This document shows positions 8,449 through 15,896 of a stretch of 64,000 nt of DNA, in pieces (the first letter of the stretch is position 1; the number at the start of each line of letters is the position of its first letter). The position numbers and the translations under genes were made by a program. This DNA is from JAMXLO01 sp963799415 (lineage in GTDB: Bacteria; Pseudomonadota; Alphaproteobacteria; Acetobacterales; Acetobacteraceae), in NCBI GenBank assembly GCA_963799415.1, contig CAWCXI010000016.1:1-64000 (forward strand), in the 5' to 3' direction. A model generated the notes under the pieces. It searched no databases, had not been told where the DNA came from, and worked only from the letters and a program-made list of their open reading frames with translations.

Positions 8449-9014
8449 TGCTCGCCCTTCATCAATATGATCACCGAACCACCGCGCACCGGCGCGTATT
8501 TGTTCAGAAAGGCCCCGAAGACGCCGGCAATTCCCGTCGCCACAAAAGCCGCCACAGCGAAGCCCAGCGCTCCGGCACGAATTTTCGATGACCATGCGAG
8601 GGTGTGACGATAGCGGAGCATGACGTATGCCACCATTGTCATGGCGATTGGCGCAAGCCACGCCACATTCTCTTTCCATTCCATGCCGATGTTGTGCCAC
8701 TCGGACGTTCTGCCGCTCGAGAGTAGTAGGCGCCGCGGATAATCGGACAGGTCGGTGATGCCGGCAGGCGGCACAGCGCGATACCAGGGGTAAACGATGT
8801 AGGCGCCCGAGAGGACTGCGAGCCACGCAAGAACCACCATCCCGATCAGATAGACGGTCAGTAGCGTAGGCGGGCGGCTGCGTGATTGCGCTGGTACCGG
8901 CATTGCAGACAAACGAAAGAGCTCTGCCAATGCGCCGGAAAATGCCAGCATGAAAAGTGCTCCAAAACCCATGCCGTGCAAGACAGTCACGAGATCACGG
9001 GTGGAGATTTCCAT
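8445..9014 (-). CDS. Membrane protein, four predicted TM helices, possible heme site
   Basis: A 189-residue protein of unknown function. Hydrophobic segments lie at about 10-32, 50-72, 115-132 and 147-170. A histidine at the start of helix 1 ('VTVLHGMGFGALF') and conserved-looking aromatic/His stretches ('IVYPWYRA', 'EWHNIGMEWKENVAW', 'YRHTLAW') could bind heme or quinone. This is conjecture from residue placement. It is coupled to the 120-aa membrane gene by a 4-base overlap and lies 20 bp downstream of the PRTase-HAD gene on the same strand. It is close to the cytochrome genes at 5.5-7.5 kb. Confidence 0.7.
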   Translation of the reverse strand: MEISTRDLVTVLHGMGFGALFMLAFSGALAELFRLSAMPVPAQSRSRPPTLLTVYLIGMVVLAWLAVLSGAYIVYPWYRAVPPAGITDLSDYPRRLLLSSGRTSEWHNIGMEWKENVAWLAPIAMTMVAYVMLRYRHTLAWSSKIRAGALGFAVAAFVATGIAGVFGAFLNKYAPVRGGSVIILMKGEQ

Positions 9015-9034
9015 GTCAGGCCTCTACCGCTGGA

Positions 9035-9982
9035 CTATTGCTCCGGCTGAGCCGCCACGCCGATCAGCCAGGCGCGCGCATCCGTGGCCGACCACCAGCT
9101 CACCACCAGATGCGGCGCGTGCGCCGCGATTCGCAATGCCTGCTCGGCGTCGCTTTCGACGAAATGCGTGCAGCCCCATCGCGTTGCCGCCTCGGCCTTG
9201 TAACGCGCGACTGTATCAGGGGTGTGCGGGATCGCGAGCGGGCGGCATTCCAGCGGTAGTCCACCGTGTCCCCAGCGCGCGAGCCATGCCTGCGTGCGTT
9301 CGCGATCCGCGTCGGGCCGGCCGGTGATCACCACGGCGCGCTCAGGCGAGAAGAAGGGCAGGGTGGGGAACGGCTCCAGCCCATGCCGTCGCAATACCGC
9401 CTCGGCGATGTCGGCACGATATACCGCGTCCGGCACATCGGGCAGGAACACGCCGTCAAGGTCGAGACCATAGAACGGCAGCTCGGCCGCCCGATCCGGA
9501 CCGGAGCCGGTCGCACGCAGCGCACGGCCCGCTGGCGTCGCCTCGCCGCGTTCCCACGGAAACCGCCACAGCGACCGCATCGCATGCGACAGGTCCGGCA
9601 CGTAGCTGGTGACTTCCGGGTCGTGCACCACTGCAAGCGTGAGGCAGTCCCGCCCCTCGCCCAACAGGGCCGCACGCACCGCGTCCATTGTGCGGCCTGT
9701 GCTGCAACCGTCGTCCACCAACAGGATGCGACCCGCGCTGGCCGGTGCGCCGATCCACTGGGTCACGCCAGTGGTGCGCTCGAAGCCGATCATCGCCAGT
9801 GGCAGCGCCAGGACGCCTGCTGCCATGCTGGCCGGCACAAGACCGCCGCGCGCGATGCCGACCACGGCGTCAGCCTGCCATTGGGCCGCGCGGTCCAGCA
9901 GCGCCGCAATCATCCGCTCGGTCTGGTCGTAGCCCAGGAACACCGGCATGCGGCCGGTATCCAGTCCCTTCCACTCGCTCAT
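9035..9982 (-). CDS. Phosphoribosyltransferase-HAD hydrolase fusion
   Basis: A two-domain protein of 315 residues. Residues ~20-130 form a type I phosphoribosyltransferase with 'VGIARGGLVPA' and the PRPP loop 'RILLVDDGCSTGRTMDAV'. Residues ~170-300 look like a HAD-type phosphatase: 'LDLDGVFLPD' carries motif I (DxD), 'VVITGRPD' motif II, and 'HFVESDAEQA' motif IV. Known PRTases add or remove bases or modifying groups on PRPP, and HAD domains remove phosphate. Fusions of this kind are reported in nucleotide-modifying and Ter-type stress clusters, but the substrate here is unknown. ATG 9982 is used; GTG 9985 is the alternative. It is third in a reverse-strand operon after DUF429. Confidence 0.8.
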   Translation of the reverse strand: MSEWKGLDTGRMPVFLGYDQTERMIAALLDRAAQWQADAVVGIARGGLVPASMAAGVLALPLAMIGFERTTGVTQWIGAPASAGRILLVDDGCSTGRTMDAVRAALLGEGRDCLTLAVVHDPEVTSYVPDLSHAMRSLWRFPWERGEATPAGRALRATGSGPDRAAELPFYGLDLDGVFLPDVPDAVYRADIAEAVLRRHGLEPFPTLPFFSPERAVVITGRPDADRERTQAWLARWGHGGLPLECRPLAIPHTPDTVARYKAEAATRWGCTHFVESDAEQALRIAAHAPHLVVSWWSATDARAWLIGVAAQPEQ

Positions 9983-10016
9983 CACGGATTCTTGCGGCTT
10001 GTCAATTTAGACCTGT

Positions 10017-11066
10017 TCATGTAAGCGCTTGCCGGTTACCGAAATCAACCTTGGGCGTGTCCTGTGAGGCGCGCCATTTCTTTTCCGCCGGTAGCGCGGT
10101 CTGGCCCAACACCCAGCCCTCCCAGCGGCGGATCCATGGATCAGGTGGCGTGGTGTCCGGCCGATTGCCTGCCAGCACGTTCAGCACACACAGCACGCCA
10201 AGGACGCAGTCGAACCGGTCTTCCCCGGCGGCGTCGGCACCGAAACCGTCTGTCGTGGCCTGCTGCAATCCAACGTCCGGCAGGATCTCCAATGCTGCCA
10301 TCGCGCTGGCAAGCTGATCGGCGACGGCTGCCCGGTCCGCCTGCCGACGCTTGCTGCCCTTCAGCCGTATGCCGATGTGGCGCAGCGCCTCGGCAGGATA
10401 GGTCTCGGCAACTGCCACCGTGCCCGGAGCGAGCAGCGTCCGATAGGCGCCGGCGAACGGCCAGAGGCGGACATCGCTGCGGCTTGACAGGGCCGGGAGC
10501 AACAAGTGTTGCCAGGCCGCTATCGCCGCCTTGCCCGACTGGTTGGCTCCCAGCGTCCAGAACAGCGGCGCGCCCGCAGGCCGCTCCGCTGTTGCCCGGT
10601 CGCAGGCGCGGGACAGCGCGACGGCACCCGCGAGCCCAAGTGCCGCAGCATGTGACGCCCGTGTCATCCCGCGTACGCCGCGCGCTGGATAGAACGGCCG
10701 GTCGGGTCCCAGCTCGGCGAGCGTCCCGCACACCTGGAAGAAATTCGGTCGCGTCGCAGTACTGGCCAGGAAATGCAGAAAATCCCGCTCAGCCAATCCC
10801 GCGGCATAGGCGCGTGGCAGACCGATTGGCAGATCGACCCCAAGCGCCACAGCGCCGCCGGCTGCCATCGCGCGCAGCCGGGCGAGGAACGTTGGCACAT
10901 CGCCCACAGGCACCGGTGCGGCAAGCCGCCATACGCCAGCTTCGTGGCGCGCAATGGCGACCCAGCGTTTGCGCGGATCGACGCTCCAGTCCGCGTGTGC
11001 GGCGATGGTGGGGCCATGCCGATGCAATGACGGTTCGGCGCGCATCCCGGTGGCGCCTTCCTGCAT
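10017..11066 (-). CDS. DUF429-family protein (predicted RNase H-fold nuclease)
   Basis: A 349-residue protein. The DUF429 core is seen in 'ADWSVDPRKRWVAIA' (first acidic strand), 'ALGVDLPIGLP', 'ETYPAEALRHIG' and 'GEDRFDCVLGVL' near the C-terminus. The spaced acidic residues match the predicted RNase H-like fold of the family. No biochemical function is established for it. A second Met at residue 8 has a better AGGAAGG-like site and could be the true start. It lies 36 bp after the 71-aa gene and 34 bp before the PRTase-HAD gene, so the three are probably one transcript. Confidence 0.75.
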   Translation of the reverse strand: MQEGATGMRAEPSLHRHGPTIAAHADWSVDPRKRWVAIARHEAGVWRLAAPVPVGDVPTFLARLRAMAAGGAVALGVDLPIGLPRAYAAGLAERDFLHFLASTATRPNFFQVCGTLAELGPDRPFYPARGVRGMTRASHAAALGLAGAVALSRACDRATAERPAGAPLFWTLGANQSGKAAIAAWQHLLLPALSSRSDVRLWPFAGAYRTLLAPGTVAVAETYPAEALRHIGIRLKGSKRRQADRAAVADQLASAMAALEILPDVGLQQATTDGFGADAAGEDRFDCVLGVLCVLNVLAGNRPDTTPPDPWIRRWEGWVLGQTALPAEKKWRASQDTPKVDFGNRQALT

Positions 11067-11102
11067 GGAGTGATCCGCCCGCGATTGAATGGCGCCCGAA
11101 TG

Positions 11103-11318
11103 CTACAGCGGCTTGTGCGCGCGCTCCAGCAGCCGTGACAGGAAGCCGGGCTTCTTCGCCGCCTTTGTCGGTTCCGTCGCCTTCTCCCTGGCGCGGGCCT
11201 CGGCCTCCTGCTGCCGTTGCTTGCTGGCGAGCCACTTGTCCAGGCTCATGCCGGCCTTTGCCGCGCGCTTGGCCTCGTAGGAGCGCTGCCCTTCGGTCAA
11301 GGTCTTTGGCGTCTTCAA
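11103..11318 (-). CDS. Small basic protein, 71 aa
   Basis: Function unknown. TTG at 11318 is preferred because a GGGGGGAGC site lies just upstream and the sequence before it reads as non-coding. The product is highly charged and helical: 'KTLTEGQRSYEAKRAAKAGM' leads into 'LDKWLASKQRQQEAEARARE' and a Lys/Pro-rich tail 'KPGFLSRLLERAHKPL'. It has no TM segment. It is the first gene of the probable operon with DUF429 and PRTase-HAD. Confidence 0.6.
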   Translation of the reverse strand: MKTPKTLTEGQRSYEAKRAAKAGMSLDKWLASKQRQQEAEARAREKATEPTKAAKKPGFLSRLLERAHKPL

Positions 11319-11521
11319 GGTGCTCCCCCCTCGGTCGCGCCGGTTTTGGCAGGCTGGCCGGCGGCGTTCAAGAGCCGTCCTTGCAGGCGGTAGTCTCAGC
11401 TCATACAGCGGCTGGTGGATCACATGACGGGCGCAATTGGCTGCAGCTACTGCGCTTCCACCAGCGGTTCCGATGGATCATTGTCTTGGCGGCCGACACA
11501 ATCCCTACGGGAGGCCGTGAA

Positions 11522-11899
11522 ATGGCGCGAACCTTCGAGTTTTCTCCAGGCGTGCGTAACGATGCGTTTTTCCGCCAGGGTCGGCGCTGCGGCGTTTGCG
11601 GCTTGAGTCTCGATGATCAGCAGGAATTTGGTCATCACGTCATCCCCGACCAGAGTGGGAATGCAGCCGACACTGCCGACAAATTCCTGCGCACTGTAGA
11701 TAACTGTGTGATGCTCTGTGACAGCTGTCACTACATTGTACACGAGGGAGGTCTTTACGCCGTGGGCGCTGTTCCTTCCCCAGAATACTATCGGGTACTC
11801 CCACCCGAGGGAGGTAGATCACAAGCAATGGGCAGCGATCGTCAGAACGGAGTATCTCAGGGTCTACAGCAGGATATTGGCAGTGCCGTGAGTGTCTAA
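11522..11899 (+). CDS. Small HNH-type nuclease
   Basis: A 125-residue protein starting at an ATG with GGGAGGCCG upstream. It shows a zinc-bound HNH fold: 'RCGVCGLSL' (CxxC), 'FGHHVIPDQSG' (catalytic His pair), 'DNCVMLCDSCHYIVHEGG' (second CxxC and last His). The order CxxC, HH, Asn, CxxC, H is the classic HNH pattern. Such stand-alone enzymes act as restriction-type nucleases, homing enzymes or toxin domains. No methylase, immunity gene or partner is visible nearby. A long open frame continues upstream to 10064 but is antisense to DUF429 and not coding. Confidence 0.75.
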   Translation: MARTFEFSPGVRNDAFFRQGRRCGVCGLSLDDQQEFGHHVIPDQSGNAADTADKFLRTVDNCVMLCDSCHYIVHEGGLYAVGAVPSPEYYRVLPPEGGRSQAMGSDRQNGVSQGLQQDIGSAVSV

Positions 11900-12018
11900 A
11901 CCGGCATTCAGACGAACGCGTGCAACGGGGCCGCCATTCGATCGTACGGCGACTGTGCTGTCGCTGGCGCGGTCCGATATCTGCTGCCACTATGGCGGAC
12001 GACCACATCGAGGACGCA

Positions 12019-12852
12019 ATGCCCTTCCTGACCGAACCCGAGCCCGAACGCGGCGCCATTCTGCCGGTGATGCCGGGCATTTCGCGGATCGTCGCCGCCA
12101 ACCCCGGACCGATGACCTACTACGGCACCAATACCTATCTGATCGACACGCCGGACGGCATTGCCGTGCTGGATCCGGGACCGGAAGAACACCCGGAGCA
12201 CGTTGAGGCAATCCTCCGCGCAACCGGGCCGAACGTCGCGCTGATCCTGGTGAGCCACACGCATCACGACCATATCGGCGCGGTGCCGGCGCTGCAGCAG
12301 GCAACCGGCGCGCCTACCGTCGGGTTCCACGTGAGCGGTGATGATACGTTCAGCGCCGACATCAAGTTGGCCGACGGCGACAAGATTGCCGGCATGACGG
12401 CGATCCATACCCCCGGCCACGCGTCGGACCATATTTGCTTCGCTTTGCCCGCGAACGACGGGACCGCGGTGATGTTCAGCGCCGATCACGTCATGTCGTG
12501 GTCCACCAGCGTGGTCAGTCCGCCGGGCGGCGACATGGCGGACTACTTCGCCAGCCTGCGGCTGCTGCTGGACCGCACGGACGAAGTCTTCCTGCCGGGC
12601 CATGGACCATCGCTGCCTCAGCCGCGGAACCTGGTGCGTGAGATGCTGACGCATCGTACGATGCGCGAGCAGGCGATCCAGCGGAAACTCTCACAGGGTC
12701 CGGTCGGCACGTTTGTGCTGATGGACACGTTGTATTCACAGGTGCATCCACGTCTGCGTCGTGCCGCCGAACGCAACGTGTTGGCGCACCTGCTGAAGCT
12801 GGAATCGGAAGGCAAGGTAAGGCGCGACGGCGAGATGTGGCACGCTGCCTGA
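12019..12852 (+). CDS. MBL-fold metallo-hydrolase (LACTB2-like)
   Basis: A 277-residue metallo-beta-lactamase-fold hydrolase. The metal motif 'SHTHHDHIGA' (HxHxDH), the later 'HTPGHASDHICF', the 'SADHVM' Asp and the final 'LPGHGPSLPQP' His are all present. The C-terminal ~60 residues form a winged-helix-like tail with 'RERNVLAHLLKLESEGKV' type sequence, as in LACTB2 relatives. Members of this branch hydrolyse RNA, thioesters or lactones, so no substrate is assigned. ATG 12019 is chosen for its GAGGAC site; ATG 11992 would add nine residues. Confidence 0.88.
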   Translation: MPFLTEPEPERGAILPVMPGISRIVAANPGPMTYYGTNTYLIDTPDGIAVLDPGPEEHPEHVEAILRATGPNVALILVSHTHHDHIGAVPALQQATGAPTVGFHVSGDDTFSADIKLADGDKIAGMTAIHTPGHASDHICFALPANDGTAVMFSADHVMSWSTSVVSPPGGDMADYFASLRLLLDRTDEVFLPGHGPSLPQPRNLVREMLTHRTMREQAIQRKLSQGPVGTFVLMDTLYSQVHPRLRRAAERNVLAHLLKLESEGKVRRDGEMWHAA

Positions 12853-12889
12853 GCGCTGCGCGCACTGTTAAGGGGTTCGCAACCGACCG

Positions 12890-13546
12890 TTATTCCATCC
12901 GCCAGCCGCGATCGCGATGCATCACCGGCGTATGGGTCTGTGCGGTGCGTTCCGCCTCACTCATGGCGAGCCACAGCAAGAGCCGTTCCAGCACGCGCCG
13001 CGTCGGCATTGCCAGATCGAGCGCCAGCGCCTCGGCCATCGCGTAGTAGCGCAGTTCCTCCAGCTCGCCATCGCCGCCCAGCGTGCCGGTGACGTGACGA
13101 GCGTCGACCACGAAGAAGCGGGCGTTGAATCGGATTGGGCTGGGTGGCGGAGTGACGGCACGCGCCAGCAGGTGCAGCGCACCAAGATGCGGCGGCATGC
13201 CAAGCGAGAGGCCGGTTTCCTCATGCAGTTCGCGCGCGGCGGCAATGCCCAGCCCGTGCGCCAGCCTGGCATTGGCGCTCTTGCGCAGCAGATGCTCGGT
13301 CTGAGGCAACAGCAGCGTGGCGCTGGGCGCATCGAGGTCCTCGCGGTCGACCGCACCACCGGGAAACACCAGCCGGTTCGGCATGAAGCGATGCTTCGCG
13401 CCGCGCATGCCCATCAGCATCGACACGTCTTCTCCGTCGCCGCGATAGACGATCAGGCTGGCGGCGTGCCGCGGCCGCACGGCCCGCGGACGCGGCGGCG
13501 TTTGATTGTCGATCAGCGGCGCGTGGTGAACGTGGTCCTCAGGCAA
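12890..13546 (-). CDS. Nudix hydrolase (NUDT19/CoA-pyrophosphatase-like)
   Basis: About 218 residues. The Nudix box is split by an insert: 'RLVFPGGAVDRED' is followed ~35 residues later by 'AAARELHEETGL', which carries the REUxEExGU catalytic core. This long insert is typical of the NUDT7/NUDT19-like branch that cleaves CoA esters or other nucleoside diphosphates. The start is uncertain: no ATG is near, and TTG at 13546 overlaps the end of the upstream nitroreductase gene. The two genes are probably co-transcribed. Confidence 0.82.
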   Translation of the reverse strand: MPEDHVHHAPLIDNQTPPRPRAVRPRHAASLIVYRGDGEDVSMLMGMRGAKHRFMPNRLVFPGGAVDREDLDAPSATLLLPQTEHLLRKSANARLAHGLGIAAARELHEETGLSLGMPPHLGALHLLARAVTPPPSPIRFNARFFVVDARHVTGTLGGDGELEELRYYAMAEALALDLAMPTRRVLERLLLWLAMSEAERTAQTHTPVMHRDRGWRME

Positions 13547-14363
13547 GGTCGAAACCCCGTGTTCTGAGGTAGGCGGCAAAGCCGAAGCGCTCCGGCACCG
13601 AGAGCTGACGCGCGACGTTTTCACTCCAGCCGACACCTTCGCGCGGCGGATAGACGTCGTTGTTCTTCAAGCTGCCCGACGCCACCGGCTCGCGCGCACC
13701 GCGGCGTTCATCGTAGGCGCGGATTTCGGAATCCTGCCGTGTTTCATCGTAGCGTTCGCGGTGTACCACCACAGACGGTGGCAGGCGCATCGAAACGGGG
13801 CGACGGAATACCGGCCAGCCGACGGCAAGGCCCGACACGGGATAAACGCCAGGCGGCAGTGACAGCAGCGGCGTGACGCGTTCGATGTGGCTGCGCACGT
13901 AGCTGATCGGGCAGGTGCCCAGACCGACCGTGTCCGCGGCGGCGATGAACTGCGCCATCGCCAGCGTGCAATCGACCGCGGTGTTAAGGAAAGTGTCGAG
14001 GTTGTTGTTGGCGTGCGGCATGCCGTGCTGCTCGCACAGGCGCTGATTGCGCCGCATGTCGCCGCACCACACCAGGAACACTGGCGCCGATGCGATCCAG
14101 TCCATCGTGCCGATCCAGTCGGCGATCTGCTTGATCCGCGCGGGGTCGCGCATCACCACGACGGAGTACTGCTGCAGGTCGGATTTGGTCGGTGCCGACT
14201 GCGCGGCGGCAAGCAGCGCATCGAGCAAAGAATCCGGCACCGACTGCTCGGTGTAGCGCCGTGTCACGCGCCGATCGAGCAGCGGTGCCACTTCCGGCGG
14301 CACCTCCACGCCGGGCAGGTCGATCCCGAAGCGAGCCCGCAATAATTCGGCACTGTCGGCCAT
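13539..14363 (-). CDS. Nitroreductase-family FMN oxidoreductase
   Basis: A 274-residue protein. The family start 'RRVTRRYTEQSVPDSLLDAL' with the FMN-binding RRxxR pattern is present. 'AAQSAPTKSDLQQYSVVVM' and the glycine-rich 'GLGTCPISYVRS' followed by 'GVYPVSGLAVGWP' complete the nitroreductase fold. The C-terminal ~70 residues ('RERYDET...NNDVYPPREGVGWSENVARQL') are an extension seen in some alphaproteobacterial members. Known chemistry is NAD(P)H-dependent reduction of nitro groups, quinones or flavin. ATG 14363 follows AGAGGTGCGCG. Longer open frame upstream is antisense to the Ldh gene. Confidence 0.88.
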   Translation of the reverse strand: MADSAELLRARFGIDLPGVEVPPEVAPLLDRRVTRRYTEQSVPDSLLDALLAAAQSAPTKSDLQQYSVVVMRDPARIKQIADWIGTMDWIASAPVFLVWCGDMRRNQRLCEQHGMPHANNNLDTFLNTAVDCTLAMAQFIAAADTVGLGTCPISYVRSHIERVTPLLSLPPGVYPVSGLAVGWPVFRRPVSMRLPPSVVVHRERYDETRQDSEIRAYDERRGAREPVASGSLKNNDVYPPREGVGWSENVARQLSVPERFGFAAYLRTRGFDLA

Positions 14364-14447
14364 CGCGCACCTCTGATCATCGCGTCGCACACTTGCCGGA
14401 ATGTGGCGACCGCGCAAGGCTGCACGCAGGCCTTGGAGGAGACCGTC

Positions 14448-15515
14448 ATGCCGGCACCGTACGCAACGCATCGCGCGCAGATCAAAGCCATTCTGATCGC
14501 CTGGGGGATGCCGGAGGAAAACGCCGAGCCGACCGCGGACATCCTCTCGTGGGCCGATCTGCATGGTGTGGACAGCCATGGCATGTCGATGCTGCCGGGC
14601 TATGACCGGATGCGGCGCAATGGGCGTGCGAAGATGGATGCGCGGCCGACGATCGTGAAGCAGACGCCGATTTCTGCGCTGGTGGATGGCGGCGGCGGGC
14701 TGGGCCATGTGCCTGCGCATTTCGCCATGCAGGTTGCGATCGACAAGGCGAAGGTCTCTGGCATGGCGATCGCCGCAGTGCGCAACTCGGCGCATTTCGG
14801 CGCCACGGGCTACTACACGTTGATGGCAGCGAAGCAGGGGCTGATCGGCATGGCCTGCACGTCGGCTTCTGGCATCCAGGTGGCACCGACCTTCGGCAAG
14901 GAGGCGAAGCTGGGCACCGATCCATGGTCGTTTGCGGCACCCTCCAGTGATGATCGGCCGTTTCCTGCTGGACATGGCGACGACAACCGTCGCAGCCGGC
15001 CGCATTCGCAACAAGGCGAATGAAGGGTTGCCGACTCCCGCCCGGATGGGTGCTGGACAAGCGAGGGACGCCCGAGTACCGACCCGCTGGAGGCGCGCGA
15101 GAAGGGCGGGTTTCTCACCTCGCTCGGCGGGTCGCCGGAGAACTCCAGCTACAAGGGATATGGGCTGGCGGCGATGGTGAACATCCTGGCGTCGTGCCTG
15201 TCGGGGGCGACGCTGATCACTGATCCGCAGCACACGAAGAAGCCGCAAGGCATGGACATCGGCCACTTCTTCATGGCGATCGATCCGGGGCTGTTCCGGG
15301 ACGCCGACGAGTTCCAGGAAGATGTGGCGCGGTTCTGCGGCGACCTGCGCGCGACGAAGCCGGTGGATCCGGCACAGCCGGTGATGGTCGCCGGTGATCC
15401 GCAATGGAAGAACGCGGAGAAGCGGATGGCGGAAGGGATTCCGGTCGGGCCAGGTCTGCTCAACCAGGTGCGGCAGATCGCGCAGGCGTCTGCCGCACCA
15501 TGGTTGCTGGATTAG
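14448..15515 (+). pseudogene. Ldh-family malate/lactate-type dehydrogenase, broken by three +1 frameshifts
   Basis: The ATG follows a strong TTGGAGGAG site. Residues up to about 170 read cleanly as a type-2 malate/L-lactate dehydrogenase: 'ADLHGVDSHGMSMLPGY', 'GHVPAHFAM' and the catalytic-type 'AVRNSAHFGATGYY'. Three extra bases follow, in the T run at 14961-14963, near 15034 (A), and in the C run at 15071-15073. Removing them gives a continuous 'LDMATTTVAAGRIR', 'LPPGWVLDKRGTPSTDP', 'GGFLTSLGG' and 'YKGYGLAAMVNILA', then the normal C-terminus to 15515. After three gains the frame is the original one. Corrected length is about 354 residues, normal for the family. It is either a recent pseudogene or sequencing error. 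The enzyme would oxidise a 2-hydroxy acid with NAD(P)+. Confidence 0.8.
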
Positions 15516-15796
15516 CGGTCGTCGTACCGGACATTTGGATCGCGGTAACGATCGTCGCGGCTCCGGTCGTGATCACGATCGGCGCGATACCGGGTACGAT
15601 CCTGTTCCGCCTGTTGGCGGCGGAGTTCGTCCTGCCGGCCACGTTCGTAGCTGTTTCGGTCGTTACTGTTGTCATTGTTCAGGAACTTCTTGGCCTGGCC
15701 CATGAAGTCGTTGCTGTCGGCGCGCGCCGGCGCCGATAGCGACACAAGCGGAAGCGCCAACAGGGCACACGACGCTATCGCGGTGATGGATCGCAT
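15512..15796 (-). CDS. Small exported charged protein, 94 aa
   Basis: ATG 15796 has a GGAGGGATC site. A signal peptide (about 1-26, ending 'APARA') precedes 'DSNDFMGQAKKFLNN'. The rest is low-complexity and rich in Arg, Asp and Gln ('RDELRRQQAEQDRTRYRAD', then repeated RDxxR pieces). It is probably a disordered periplasmic protein. Its function is unknown. Its 3' end overlaps the converging Ldh gene by four bases. Confidence 0.65.
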   Translation of the reverse strand: MRSITAIASCALLALPLVSLSAPARADSNDFMGQAKKFLNNDNSNDRNSYERGRQDELRRQQAEQDRTRYRADRDHDRSRDDRYRDPNVRYDDR

Positions 15797-15896
15797 GGCG
15801 TGATCCCTCCTTGGTTGCACCACTACAGAACGCGGTGGGCATCCACGGGTTCATCACCTCGGATCGCTAGGCTGGAAAACCGTTCGTGAGGCGACG

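Noticed and set aside
10064..11521. Long forward open frame leading into the HNH gene
   Set aside because: It runs antisense to the DUF429 gene and is Arg/Pro/Ser-rich, typical of shadow frames in high-GC DNA. Only the part from 11522 is protein-like.
12890..13567. Forward frame opposite the Nudix gene
   Set aside because: It is a shadow of the Nudix gene on the other strand, with no recognisable domain.
14364..15404. Upstream extension of the nitroreductase frame
   Set aside because: It is antisense to the Ldh-type gene, and a well-spaced ribosome site supports ATG 14363.
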